Positions 10,869 to 24,900 of a DNA stretch of 64,000 nucleotides are shown here, piece by piece. The stretch is from Hippophae tibetana. Taxonomy: Eukaryota; Streptophyta; Magnoliopsida; Rosales; Elaeagnaceae. The notes under the pieces are model-generated. The model searched no databases and was not told the DNA's origin. It saw nothing but the letters and a program-made list of their open reading frames with translations. Numbering within the stretch: the first letter of the stretch is position 1; every line of letters begins with the position of its first letter. The stretch is taken from NCBI GenBank assembly GCA_037013495.1, contig CM072810.1:72648449-72712448 (forward strand). Reading direction: 5' to 3'. Position numbers and translations under genes: made by a program.

Positions 10869-12706
10869 TCAAAAGGTTGTTGTTTTCTTATATAAGCAAC
10901 AAAACCCTAGATGTAATGCAACCTTAGTAGGGATATTTAGTTGTGAAATGTGCTTAATCAATCCGTAAATAATTAAAGCATAAAAATAGATGTTATTAAT
11001 AAGACAAATTAAATTCAACAATTCAGAAGAATTAAACAAAATCGAAAAACCTAAGAGGCCCATAATTAAATAAAACAAAAATGTTTGCTTCCAACATTAA
11101 TCCTTCCATTTGATATTCCAAATCTATCCATTGTGAAGGATCATGAGAATCTTTGTATGATATATAGAATATTTTTTGGATATTGAGACATTTATAATTT
11201 TTTTAAACACACTCTTGGATAGTAACTCAATCGCTCTTACGGTGGCATTGAAAAAACCGGAAGCAAAGAAAATGGAATAGGTGGACGAAAATTTTTAAAC
11301 TATCGGTCGGTCATGTAAACGGTATAATATGGTTTCAAAAAATAATATGCTTAGGAATGCATGCTCTGATTATAGGAATCTTTACAAGCTTCGATTGGAC
11401 TTATTATATTAAAAGTTTCGACACCCGAGTCAAAAGTAATAGCCGTGTAAAATTGCAACTCTGATTTATCAAATGTTCTTTTTTTAATATTGTAAAAAGT
11501 ACAAACCATCTTCCTTTTCCTACAATTTGTTTTATGAAGAAGAATGATTGATTGAGCTTAGAAATAAAGATCAAGACTCAGAGACGGAGATTTAAAAAAG
11601 AACTACGAAATTAAATCCACACACGAAAACAACATCAATAAGTCCCTAAAACCCCAACCTTTTGACGCCTAAAAATAATGATCACTCCCTTTGATGTGTC
11701 GAATCAAGGTATTCCATCGAGAACCCTTGGAAGAAATGTACAAAGCTTGGTAAAAAACATTTTCATCAATTATACTAGTTCTTCCACCTTCAAAAGGTTG
11801 TTGTTTTCTTATATAAGCAACAAAACCCTAGATGTAATGCAACCTTAGTAGGGATATTTAGTTGTGAAATGTGCTTAATCAATCCGTAAATAATTAAAGC
11901 ATTAAAATACATGTTATAAATAAGACAAATTAAATTCCACAATTCAGAAGAAACAAAATCGAAAAAAATAAGAGGCCCATAATTAAATAAAACAAAAATG
12001 TTTGCTTCCAACATTAATCCTTCCATTTGATATTCCAAATCTATCCATTGTGAAGGATCATGAGAATCTTTGTATGATCTATAGAATATTTTTTGGATAT
12101 TGAGACATTTATAATTTTTTTAAACACACTCTTGGATAGTAACTCCATCGCTCTTACGGTGGCATTGAAAAAACCGGAAGCAAAGAAAATGGAATAGGTG
12201 CGACGAAAATTTTAAACTATCGGTAGGTCATGTAAACGGTATAATATGGTTTCAAAAAATAATATGCTTAGGAATGCATGCTCTGATTATAGGAATCTTT
12301 ACAAGCTTCGATTGGACTTATTATATTAAAAGTTTCGACACCCGAGTCAAAAGTAATAGCCGTGTAAAATTGCAACTCTGATTTATCAAATGTTCTTTTT
12401 TTAATATTGTAAAAAGTACAAACCATCTTCCTTTTCCTACAATTTGTTTTATGAAGAAGAATGACTGATTGAGCTTAGAAATAAAGATCAAGACTCAGAG
12501 ACGGAGATTTAAAAAAGAACTACGAAATTAAATCCACACACGAAAACAACATCAATAAGTCCCTAAAACCCCAACCTTTTGACGCCTAAAAATAATGATC
12601 ACTCCCTTTGATGTGTCGAATCAAGGTATTCCATCGAGAACCCTTGGAAGAAATGTACAAAGCTTGGTAAAAAACATTTTCATCAATTATACTAGTTCTT
12701 CCACCT
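10869..12706. repeat. C-B satellite pair, 921 + 917 bp
   Basis: The unit at 10869 is type C, marked by attcaacaattc, tcgaaaaacc, tatgatatatag, ggtggacgaaaattttt and tatcggtcggtc. The unit at 11790 is type B, marked by attaaaatacatg, the missing ttaa, gtaactccatcg and gaatgactgattg. The B unit has a private gaaaaaaataagagg also seen in the B unit at 19146, eight units away, so the two share a recent ancestor. Confidence 0.9.
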
Positions 12707-15469
12707 TCAAAAGGTTGTTGTTTTCTTATATAAGCAACAAAACCCTAGATGTAATGCAACCTTAGTAGGGATATTTAGTTGTGAAATGTGCTTAATCAAT
12801 CCGTAAATAATTAAAGCATAAAAATAGATGTTATTAATAAGACAAATTAAATTCCACAATTCAGAAGAATTAAACAAAATCGCAAAACCTAAGAGGCCCA
12901 TAATTAAATAAAACAAAAATGTTTGCTTCCAACATTAATCCTTCCATTTGATATTCCAAATCTATCCCTTGTGAAGGATCATGAGAATCTTTGTATGATC
13001 TATAGAATATTTTTTGGATATTGAGACATTTATAATTTTTTTAAACACACTCTTGGATAGTAACTCAATCGCTCTTATGGTGGCATTGAAAAAACCGGAA
13101 CCAAAAAATATGGAATAGGTGCGACGAAAATTTTAAACTATCGGTAGGTCGTGTAAACGGTATAATATGGTTTCAAAAAATAATATGCTTAGGAATGCAT
13201 GCTCTGATTATAGGAATCTTTACAAGCTTCGATTGGACTTATTATATTAAAAGTTTCGACACCCGAGTCAAAAGTAATGGCCGTGTAAAATTGGAACTCT
13301 GATTTATCAAATGTTCTTTTTTTAATACTGTAAAAAGTACAAACCATCTTCCTTTTCCTACAATTTGTTTTATGAAGAAGAAAGATTGATTGAGCTTAGA
13401 AATAAAGATCAAGACTCAGAGACGGAGATTTAAAAAAGAACTACGAAATTAAATCCACACACGAAAACAACATCAATAAGTCCCTAAAACCCCAACCTTT
13501 TGACGCCTAAAAATAATGATCACTCCCTTTGATGTGTCGAATCAAGGTATTCCATCGAGAACCCTTGGAAGAAATGTACAAAGCTTGGGAAAAAACATTT
13601 TCATCAATTATACTAGTTCTTCCACCTTCAAAAGGTTGTTGTTTTCTTATATAAGCAACAAAACCCTAGATGTAATGCAACCTTAGTAGGGATATTTAGT
13701 TGTGAAATGTGCTTAATCAATCCGTAAATAATTAAAGCATAAAAATAGATGTTATTAATAAGACAAATTAAATTCCACAATTCAGAAGAATTAAACAAAA
13801 TCGCAAAACCTAAGAGGCCCATAATTAAATAAAACAAAAATGTTTGCTTCCAACATTAATCCTTCCATTTGATATTCCAAATCTATCCCTTGTGAAGGAT
13901 CATGAGAATCTTTGTATGATCTATAGAATATTTTTTGGATATTGAGACATTTATAATTTTTTTAAACACACTCTTGGATAGTAACTCAATCGCTCTTATG
14001 GTGGCATTGAAAAAACCGGAACCAAAAAATATGGAATAGGTGCGACGAAAATTTTAAACTATCGGTAGGTCGTGTAAACGGTATAATATGGTTTCAAAAA
14101 ATAATATGCTTAGGAATGCATGCTCTGATTATAGGAATCTTTACAAGCTTCGATTGGACTTATTATATTAAAAGTTTCGACACCCGAGTCAAAAGTAATG
14201 GCCGTGTAAAATTGGAACTCTGATTTATCAAATGTTCTTTTTTTAATACTGTAAAAAGTACAAACCATCTTCCTTTTCCTACAATTTGTTTTATGAAGAA
14301 GAAAGATTGATTGAGCTTAGAAATAAAGATCAAGACTCAGAGACGGAGATTTAAAAAAGAACTACGAAATTAAATCCACACACGAAAACAACATCAATAA
14401 GTCCCTAAAACCCCAACCTTTTGACGCCTAAAAATAATGATCACTCCCTTTGATGTGTCGAATCAAGGTATTCCATCGAGAACCCTTGGAAGAAATGTAC
14501 AAAGCTTGGTAAAAAACATTTTCATCAATTATACTAGTTCTTCCACCTTCAAAAGGTTGTTGTTTTCTTATATAAGCAACAAAACCCTAGATGTAATGCA
14601 ACCTTAGTAGGGATATTTAGTTGTGAAATGTGCTTAATCAATCCGTAAATAATTAAAGCATAAAAATAGATGTTATTAATAAGACAAATTAAATTCCACA
14701 ATTCAGAAGAATTAAACAAAATCGCAAAACCTAAGAGGCCCATAATTAAATAAAACAAAAATGTTTGCTTCCAACATTAATCCTTCCATTTGATATTCCA
14801 AATCTATCCCTTGTGAAGGATCATGAGAATCTTTGTATGATCTATAGAATATTTTTTGGATATTGAGACATTTATAATTTTTTTAAACACACTCTTGGAT
14901 AGTAACTCAATCGCTCTTATGGTGGCATTGAAAAAACCGGAACCAAAAAATATGGAATATGTGCGACGAAAATTTTAAACTATCGGTAGGTCGTGTAAAC
15001 GGTATAATATGGTTTCAAAAAATAATATGCTTAGGAATGCATGCTCTGATTATAGGAATCTTTACAAGCTTCGATTGGACTTATTATATTAAAAGTTTCG
15101 ACACCCGAGTCAAAAGTAATGGCCGTGTAAAATTGGAACTCTGATTTATCAAATGTTCTTTTTTTAATACTGTAAAAAGTACAAACCATCTTCCTTTTCC
15201 TACAATTTGTTTTATGAAGAAGAAAGATTGATTGAGCTTAGAAATAAAGATCAAGACTCAGAGACGGAGATTTAAAAAAGAACTACGAAATTAAATCCAC
15301 ACACGAAAACAACATCAATAAGTCCCTAAAACCCCAACCTTTTGACGCCTAAAAATAATGATCACTCCCTTTGATGTGTCGAATCAAGGTATTCCATCGA
15401 GAACCCTTGGAAGAAATGTACAAAGCTTGGTAAAAAACATTTTCATCAATTATACTAGTTCTTCCACCT
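12707..15469. repeat. A-type satellite block, three 921-bp units
   Basis: Units at 12707, 13628 and 14549 are type A. Private changes include gcttgggaaaaaac near 13589 and ggaatatgtgcgacg near 14955. The latter creates an ATG that opens a 61-codon forward frame in this one unit only. That frame is a by-product of a point change and is not treated as a gene. Confidence 0.93.
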
Positions 15470-18400
15470 TCAAAAGGTTGTTGTTTTCTTATATAAGCAA
15501 CAAAACCCTAGATGTAATGCAACCTTAGTAGGGATATTTAGTTGTGAAATGTGCTTAATCAATCCGTAAATAATTAAAGCATTAAAATACATGTTATAAA
15601 TAAGACAAATTAAATTCCACAATTCAGAAGAAACAAAATCGAAAAACCTAAGAGGCCCATAATTAAATAAAACAAAAATGTTTGCTTCCAACATTAATCC
15701 TTCCATTTGATATTCCAAATCTATCCATTGTGAAGGATCATGAGAATCTTTGTATGATCTATAGAATATTTTTTGGATATTGAGACATTTATAATTTTTT
15801 TAAACACACTCTTGGATAGTAACTCCATCGCTCTTACGGTGGCATTGAAAAAACCGGAAGCAAAGAAAATGGAATAGGTGCGACGAAAATTTTAAACTAT
15901 CGGTAGGTCATGTAAACGGTATAATATGGTTTCAAAAAATAATATGCTTAGGAATGCATGCTCTGATTATAGGAATCTTTACAAGCTTCGATTGGACTTA
16001 TTATATTAAAAGTTTCGACACCCGAGTCAAAAGTAATAGCCGTGTAAAATTGCAACTCTGATTTATCAAATGTTCTTTTTTTAATATTGTAAAAAGTACA
16101 AACCATCTTCCTTTTCCTACAATTTGTTTTATGAAGAAGAATGACTGATTGAGCTTAGAAATAAAGATCAAGACTCAGAGACGGAGATTTAAAAAAGAAC
16201 TACGAAATTAAATCCACACACGAAAACAACATCAATAAGTCCCTAAAACCCCAACCTTTTGACGCCTAAAAATAATGATCACTCCCTTTGATGTGTCGAA
16301 TCAAGGTATTCCATCGAGAACCCTTGGAAGAAATGTACAAAGCTTGGTAAAAAACATTTTCATCAATTATACTAGTTCTTCCTCCTTCAAAAGGTTGTTG
16401 TTTTCTTATATAAGCAACAAAACCCTAGATGTAATGCAACCTTAGTAGGGATATTTAGTTGTGAAATGTGCTTAATCAATCCGTAAATAATTAAAGCATA
16501 AAAATAGATGTTATTAATAAGACAAATTAAATTCAACAATTCAGAAGAATTAAACAAAATCGAAAAACCTAAGAGGCCCATAATTAAATAAAACAAAAAT
16601 GTTTGCTTCCAACATTAATCCTTCCATTTGATATTCCAAATCTATCCATTGTGAAGGATCATGAGAATCTTTGTATGATATATAGAATATTTTTTGGATA
16701 TTGAGACATTTATAATTTTTTTAAACACACTCTTGGATAGTAACTCAATCGCTCTTACGGTGGCATTGAAAAAACCGGAAGCAAAGAAAATTGAATAGGT
16801 GGACGAAAATTTTTAAACTATCGGTCGGTCATGTAAACGGTATAATATGGTTTCAAAAAATAATATGCTTAGGAATGCATGCTCTGATTATAGGAATCTT
16901 TACAAGCTTCGATTGGACTTATTATATTAAAAGTTTCGACACCCGAGTCAAAAGTAATAGCCGTGTAAAATTGCAACTCTGATTTATCAAATGTTCTTTT
17001 TTTAATATTGTAAAAAGTACAAACCATCTTCCTTTTCCTACAATTTGTTTTATGAAGAAGAATGATTGATTGAGCTTAGAAATAAAGATCAAGACTCAGA
17101 GACGGAGATTTAAAAAAGAACTACGAAATTAAATCCACACACGAAAACAACATCAATAAGTCCCTAAAACCCCAACCTTTTGACGCCTAAAAATAATGAT
17201 CACTCCCTTTGATGTGTCGAATCAAGGTATTCCATCGAGAACCCTTGGAAGAAATGTACAAAGCTTGGTAAAAAACATTTTCATCAATTATACTAGTTCT
17301 TCCACCTTCAAAAGGTTGTTGTTTTCTTATATAAGCAACAAAACCCTAGATGTAATGCAACCTTAGTAGGGATATTTAGTTGTGAAATGTGCTTAATCAA
17401 TCCGTAAATAATTAAAGCATTAAAATACATGTTATAAATAAGACAAATTAAATTCCACAATTCAGAAGAAACAAAATCGAAAAACCTAAGAGGCCCATAA
17501 TTAAATAAAACAAAAATGTTTGCTTCCAACATTAATCCTTCCATTTGATATTCCAAATCTATCCATTGTGAAGGATCATGAGAATCTTTGTATGATCTAT
17601 AGAATATTTTTTGGATATTGAGACATTTATAATTTTTTTAAACACACTCTTGGATAGTAACTCCATCGCTCTTACGGTGGCATTGAAAAAACCGGAAGCA
17701 AAGAAAATGGAATAGGTGCGACGAAAATTTTAAACTATCGGTAGGTCATGTAAACGGTATAATATGGTTTCAAAAAATAATATGCTTAGGAATGCATGCT
17801 CTGATTATAGGAATCTTTACAAGCTTCGATTGGACTTATTATATTAAAAGTTTCGACACCCGAGTCAAAAGTAATAGCCGTGTAAAATTGCAACTCTGAT
17901 TTATCAAATGTTCTTTTTTTAATATTGTAAAAAGTACAAACCATCTTCCTTTTCCTACAATTTGTTTTATGAAGAAGAATGACTGATTGAGCTTAGAAAT
18001 AAAGATCAAGACTCAGAGACGGAGATTTAAAAAAGAACTACGAAATTAAATCCACACACGAAAACAACATCAATAAGTCCCTAAAACCCCAACCTTTTGA
18101 CGCCTAAAAATAATGATCACTCCCTTTGATGTGTCGAATCAAGGTATTCCATCGAGAACCCTTGGAAGAAATGTACAAAGCTTGGTAAAAAACATTTTCA
18201 TCAATTATACTAGTTCTTCCTCCTTCAAAAGGTTGTTGTTTTCTTATATAAGCAACAAAACCCTAGATGTAATGCAACCTTAGTAGGGATATTTAGTTGT
18301 GAAATGTGCTTAATCAATCCGTAAATAATTAAAGCATAAAAATAGATGTTATTAATAAGACAAATTAAATTCAACAATTCAGAAGAATTAAACAAAATCG

Positions 18401-20983
18401 AAAAACCTAAGAGGCCCATAATTAAATAAAACAAAAATGTTTGCTTCCAACATTAATCCTTCCATTTGATATTCCAAATCTATCCATTGTGAAGGATCAT
18501 GAGAATCTTTGTATGATATATAGAATATTTTTTGGATATTGAGACATTTATAATTTTTTTAAACACACTCTTGGATAGTAACTCAATCGCTCTTACGGTG
18601 GCATTGAAAAAACCGGAAGCAAAGAAAATTGAATAGGTGGACGAAAATTTTTAAACTATCGGTCGGTCATGTAAACGGTATAATATGGTTTCAAAAAATA
18701 ATATGCTTAGGAATGCATGCTCTGATTATAGGAATCTTTACAAGCTTCGATTGGACTTATTATATTAAAAGTTTCGACACCCGAGTCAAAAGTAATAGCC
18801 GTGTAAAATTGCAACTCTGATTTATCAAATGTTCTTTTTTTAATATTGTAAAAAGTACAAACCATCTTCCTTTTCCTACAATTTGTTTTATGAAGAAGAA
18901 TGATTGATTGAGCTTAGAAATAAAGATCAAGACTCAGAGACGGAGATTTAAAAAAGAACTACGAAATTAAATCCACACACGAAAACAACATCAATAAGTC
19001 CCTAAAACCCCAACCTTTTGACGCCTAAAAATAATGATCACTCCCTTTGATGTGTCGAATCAAGGTATTCCATCGAGAACCCTTGGAAGAAATGTACAAA
19101 GCTTGGTAAAAAACATTTTCATCAATTATACTAGTTCTTCCACCTTCAAAAGGTTGTTGTTTTCTTATATAAGCAACAAAACCCTAGATGTAATGCAACC
19201 TTAGTAGGGATATTTAGTTGTGAAATGTGCTTAATCAATCCGTAAATAATTAAAGCATTAAAATACATGTTATAAATAAGACAAATTAAATTCCACAATT
19301 CAGAAGAAACAAAATCGAAAAAAATAAGAGGCCCATAATTAAATAAAACAAAAATGTTTGCTTCCAACATTAATCCTTCCATTTGATATTCCAAATCTAT
19401 CCATTGTGAAGGATCATGAGAATCTTTGTATGATCTATAGAATATTTTTTGGATATTGAGACATTTATAATTTTTTTAAACACACTCTTGGATAGTAACT
19501 CCATCGCTCTTACGGTGGCATTGAAAAAACCGGAAGCAAAGAAAATGGAATAGGTGCGACGAAAATTTTAAACTATCGGTAGGTCATGTAAACGGTATAA
19601 TATGGTTTCAAAAAATAATATGCTTAGGAATGCATGCTCTGATTATAGGAATCTTTACAAGCTTCGATTGGACTTATTATATTAAAAGTTTCGACACCCG
19701 AGTCAAAAGTAATAGCCGTGTAAAATTGCAACTCTGATTTATCAAATGTTCTTTTTTTAATATTGTAAAAAGTACAAACCATCTTCCTTTTCCTACAATT
19801 TGTTTTATGAAGAAGAATGACTGATTGAGCTTAGAAATAAAGATCAAGACTCAGAGACGGAGATTTAAAAAAGAACTACGAAATTAAATCCACACACGAA
19901 AACAACATCAATAAGTCCCTAAAACCCCAACCTTTTGACGCCTAAAAATAATGATCACTCCCTTTGATGTGTCGAATCAAGGTATTCCATCGAGAACCCT
20001 TGGAAGAAATGTACAAAGCTTGGTAAAAAACATTTTCATCAATTATACTAGTTCTTCCTCCTTCAAAAGGTTGTTGTTTTCTTATATAAGCAACAAAACC
20101 CTAGATGTAATGCAACCTTAGTAGGGATATTTAGTTGTGAAATGTGCTTAATCAATCCGTAAATAATTAAAGCATAAAAATAGATGTTATTAATAAGACA
20201 AATTAAATTCAACAATTCAGAAGAATTAAACAAAATCGAAAAACCTAAGAGGCCCATAATTAAATAAAACAAAAATGTTTGCTTCCAACATTAATCCTTC
20301 CATTTGATATTCCAAATCTATCCATTGTGAAGGATCATGAGAATCTTTGTATGATATATAGAATATTTTTTGGATATTGAGACATTTATAATTTTTTTAA
20401 ACACACTCTTGGATAGTAACTCAATCGCTCTTACGGTGGCATTGAAAAAACCGGAAGCAAAGAAAATGGAATAGGTGGACGAAAATTTTTAAACTATCGG
20501 TCGGTCATGTAAACGGTATAATATGGTTTCAAAAAATAATATGCTTAGGAATGCATGCTCTGATTATAGGAATCTTTACAAGCTTCGATTGGACTTATTA
20601 TATTAAAAGTTTCGACACCCGAGTCAAAAGTAATAGCCGTGTAAAATTGCAACTCTGATTTATCAAATGTTCTTTTTTTAATATTGTAAAAAGTACAAAC
20701 CATCTTCCTTTTCCTACAATTTGTTTTATGAAGAAGAATGATTGATTGAGCTTAGAAATAAAGATCAAGACTCAGAGACGGAGATTTAAAAAAGAACTAC
20801 GAAATTAAATCCACACACGAAAACAACATCAATAAGTCCCTAAAACCCCAACCTTTTGACGCCTAAAAATAATGATCACTCCCTTTGATGTGTCGAATCA
20901 AGGTATTCCATCGAGAACCCTTGGAAGAAATGTACAAAGCTTGGTAAAAAACATTTTCATCAATTATACTAGTTCTTCCTCCT
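15470..20983. repeat. Higher-order repeat: three B-C dimers of 1838 bp
   Basis: Units alternate strictly as B (15470), C (16387), B (17308), C (18225), B (19146), C (20063), with spacings 917 then 921. This gives a dimeric higher-order repeat of 1838 bp. The C units at 16387 and 18225 share ttgaataggtgg where the C at 20063 keeps tggaataggtgg. The B at 19146 has gaaaaaaataagagg where the other two B units have gaaaaacctaagagg. So the dimers are close but not all identical. The block ends in a D unit. Confidence 0.93.
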
Positions 20984-21900
20984 TCAAACGGTTATTGTTT
21001 TCTTATATAAGCAACAAAACCCTAGATGTAATGCAACCTTAATAGGGATATTTAGTTGTGAAATGTGCTTAATCAATCCGTAAATAATTAAAGCATAAAA
21101 ATAGATGTTATAAATAAGACAAATTAAATTCCACAATTCAGAAGAAACAAAATCGAAAAACCTAAGAGGCCCATAATTAAATAAAACAAAAATGTTTGCT
21201 TCCAACATTAATCCTTCCATTTGATATTCCAAATCTATCCATTGTGAAGGATCATGAGAATCTTTGTATGATATATAGAATATTTTTTGGATATTGAGAC
21301 ATTTATAATTTTTTTAAACACACTCTTGGATAGTAACTCAATCGCTCTTACGGTGGCATTGAAAAAACCGGAAGCAAAGAAAATGGAATAGGTGCGACGA
21401 AAATTTTAAACTATCGGTAGGTCATGTAAACGGTATAATATGGTTTCAAAAAATAATATGCTTAGGAATGCATGCTCTGATTATAGGAATCTTTACAAGC
21501 TTCGATTGGACTTATTATATTAAAAGTTTCGACACCCAAGTCAAATGTAATAGCCGTGTAAAATTGCAACTCTGATTTATCAAATGTTCTTTTTTTAATA
21601 TTGTAAAAAGTACAAACCATCTTCCTTTTCCTACAATTTGTTTTATGAAGAAGAATGACTGATTGAGCTTAGAAATAAAGATCAAGACTCTGAGACGGAG
21701 ATTTAAAAAAGAACTACGAAATTAAATCCACACACGAAAACAACATCAATAAGTCCCTAAAACCCCAACCTTTTGACGCCTAAAAATAATGATCACTCCC
21801 TTTGATGTGTCGAATCAAGGTATTCCATCGAGAACCCTTGGAAGAAATGTACAAAGCTTGGTAAAAAACATTTTCATCAATTATACTAGTTCTTCCTCCT
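20984..21900. repeat. D-type satellite unit, 917 bp
   Basis: It carries the D markers tcaaacggttattg, ttaatagggata and tcaaatgtaatagcc. Private changes are gacacccaagtc near 21536 and gactctgagacgg near 21688. The latter also occurs in the B unit at 28348 (near 29052), which links these two regions. Its downstream half carries gaatgactgattg, a B marker, so the unit is partly mosaic. Confidence 0.9.
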
Positions 21901-24900
21901 TCAAAAGGTTGTTGTTTTCTTATATAAGCAACAAAACCCTAGATGTAATGCAACCTTAGTAGGGATATTTAGTTGTGAAATGTGCTTAATCAATCCGTAA
22001 ATAATTAAAGCATAAAAATAGATGTTATTAATAAGACAAATTAAATTCCACAATTCAGAAGAATTAAACAAAATCGCAAAACCTAAGAGGTCCATAATTA
22101 AATAAAACAAAAATGTTTGCTTCCAACATTAATCCTTCCATTTGATATTCCAAATCTATCCCTTGTGAAGGATCATGAGAATCTTTGTATGATCTATAGA
22201 ATATTTTTTGGATATTGAGACATTTATAATTTTTTTAAACACACTCTTGGATAGTAACTCAATCGCTCTTATGGTGGCATTGAAAAAACCGGAACCAAAA
22301 AATATGGAATAGGTGCGACGAAAATTTTAAACTATCGGTAGGTCGTGTAAACGGTATAATATGGTTTCAAAAAATAATATGCTTAGGAATGCATGCTCTG
22401 ATTATAGGAATCTTTACAAGCTTCGATTGGACTTATTATATTAAAAGTTTCGACACCCGAGTCAAAAGTAATGGCCGTGTAAAATTGGAACTCTGATTTA
22501 TCAAATGTTCTTTTTTTAATACTGTAAAAAGTACAAACCATCTTCCTTTTCCTACAATTTGTTTTATGAAGAAGAAAGATTGATTGAGCTTAGAAATAAA
22601 GATCAAGACTCAGAGACGGAGATTTAAAAAAGAACTACGAAATTAAATCCACACACGAAAACAACATCAATAAGTCCCTAAAACCCCAACCTTTTGACGC
22701 CTAAAAATAATGATCACTCCCTTTGATGTGTCGAATCAAGGTATTCCATCGAGAACCCTTGGAAGAAATGTACAAAGCTTGGTAAAAAACATTTTCATCA
22801 ATTATACTAGTTCTTCCACCTTCAAAAGGTTGTTGTTTTCTTATATAAGCAACAAAACCCTAGATGTAATGCAACCTTAGTAGGGATATTTAGTTGTGAA
22901 ATATGCTTAATCAATCCGTAAATAATTAAAGCATAAAAATAGATGTTATTAATAAGACAAATTAAATTCCACAATTCAGAAGAATTAAACAAAATCGCAA
23001 AACCTAAGAGGCGCATAATTAAATAAAACAAAAATGTTTGCTTCCAACATTAATCCTTCCATTTGATATTCCAAATCTATCCCTTGTGAAGGATCATGAG
23101 AATCTTTGTATGATCTATAGAATATTTTTTGGATATTGAGACATTTATAATTTTTTTAAACACACTCTTGGATAGTAACTCAATCGCTCTTATGGTGGCA
23201 TTGAAAAAACCGGAACCAAAAAATATGGAATAGGTGCGACGAAAATTTTAAACTATCGGTATGTCGTGTAAACGGTATAATATGGTTTCAAAAAATAATA
23301 TGCTTAGGAATGCATGCTCTGATTATAGGAATCTTTACAAGCTTCGATTGGACTTATTATATTAAAAGTTTCGACACCCGAGTCAAAAGTAATGGCCGTG
23401 TAAAATTGGAACTCTGATTTATCAAATGTTCTTTTTTTAATACTGTAAAAAGTACAAACCATCTTCCTTTTCCTACAATTTTTTTTATGAAGAAGAAAGA
23501 TTGATTGAGCTTAGAAATAAAGATCAAGACTCAGAGACGGAGATTTAAAAAAGAACTACGAAATTAAATCCACACACGAAAACAACATCAATAAGTCCCT
23601 AAAACCCCAACCTTTTGACGCCTAAAAATAATGATCACTCCCTTTGATGTGTCGAATCAAGGTATTCCATCGAGAACCCTTGGAAGAAATGTACAAAGCT
23701 TGGTAAAAAACATTTTCATCAATTATACTAGTTCTTCCTCCTTCAAAAGGTTGTTGTTTTCTTATATAAGCAACAAAACCCTAGATGTAATGCAACCTTA
23801 GTAGGGATATTTAGTTGTGAAATGTGCTTAATCAATCCGTAAATAATTAAAGCATAAAAATAGATGTTATTAATAAGACAAATTAAATTCCACAATTCAG
23901 AAGAATTAAACAAAATCGCAAAACCTAAGAGGTCCATAATTAAATAAAACAAAAATGTTTGCTTCCAACATTAATCCTTCCATTTGATATTCCAAATCTA
24001 TCCCTTGTGAAGGATCATGAGAATCTTTGTATGATCTATAGAATATTTTTTGGATATTGAGACATTTATAATTTTTTTAAACACACTCTTGGATAGTAAC
24101 TCAATCGCTCTTATGGTGGCATTGAAAAAACCGGAACCAAAAAATATGGAATAGGTGCGACGAAAATTTTAAACTATCGGTAGGTCGTGTAAACGGTATA
24201 ATATGGTTTCAAAAAATAATATGCTTAGGAATGCATGCTCTGATTATAGGAATCTTTACAAGCTTCGATTGGACTTATTATATTAAAAGTTTCGACACCC
24301 GAGTCAAAAGTAATGGCCGTGTAAAATTGGAACTCTGATTTATCAAATGTTCTTTTTTTAATACTGTAAAAAGTACAAACCATCTTCCTTTTCCTACAAT
24401 TTGTTTTATGAAGAAGAAAGATTGATTGAGCTTAGAAATAAAGATCAAGACTCAGAGACGGAGATTTAAAAAAGAACTACGAAATTAAATCCACACACGA
24501 AAACAACATCAATAAGTCCCTAAAACCCCAACCTTTTGGCCCCTAAAAATAATGATCACTCCCTTTGATGTGTCGAATCAAGGTATTCCATCGAGAACCC
24601 TTGGAAGAAATGTACAAAGCTTGGTAAAAAACATTTTCATCAATTATACTAGTTCTTCCACCTTCAAAAGGTTGTTGTTTTCTTATATAAGCAACAAAAC
24701 CCTAGATGTAATGCAACCTTAGTAGGGATATTTAGTTGTGAAATATGCTTAATCAATCCGTAAATAATTAAAGCATAAAAATAGATGTTATTAATAAGAC
24801 AAATTAAATTCCACAATTCAGAAGAATTAAACAAAATCGCAAAACCTAAGAGGCGCATAATTAAATAAAACAAAAATGTTTGCTTCCAACATTAATCCTT

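Noticed and set aside
14959..15144. Plus-strand 60-95 codon frames (also 16791, 18629, 29669, 50711, 58163, 59080, 59997, 61836, 62753) as genes
   Set aside because: They appear only in units with particular point changes. Several need TTG or GTG starts (TTG at 16791, GTG at 58163). There are no conserved motifs beyond shared ancestry of the repeat.
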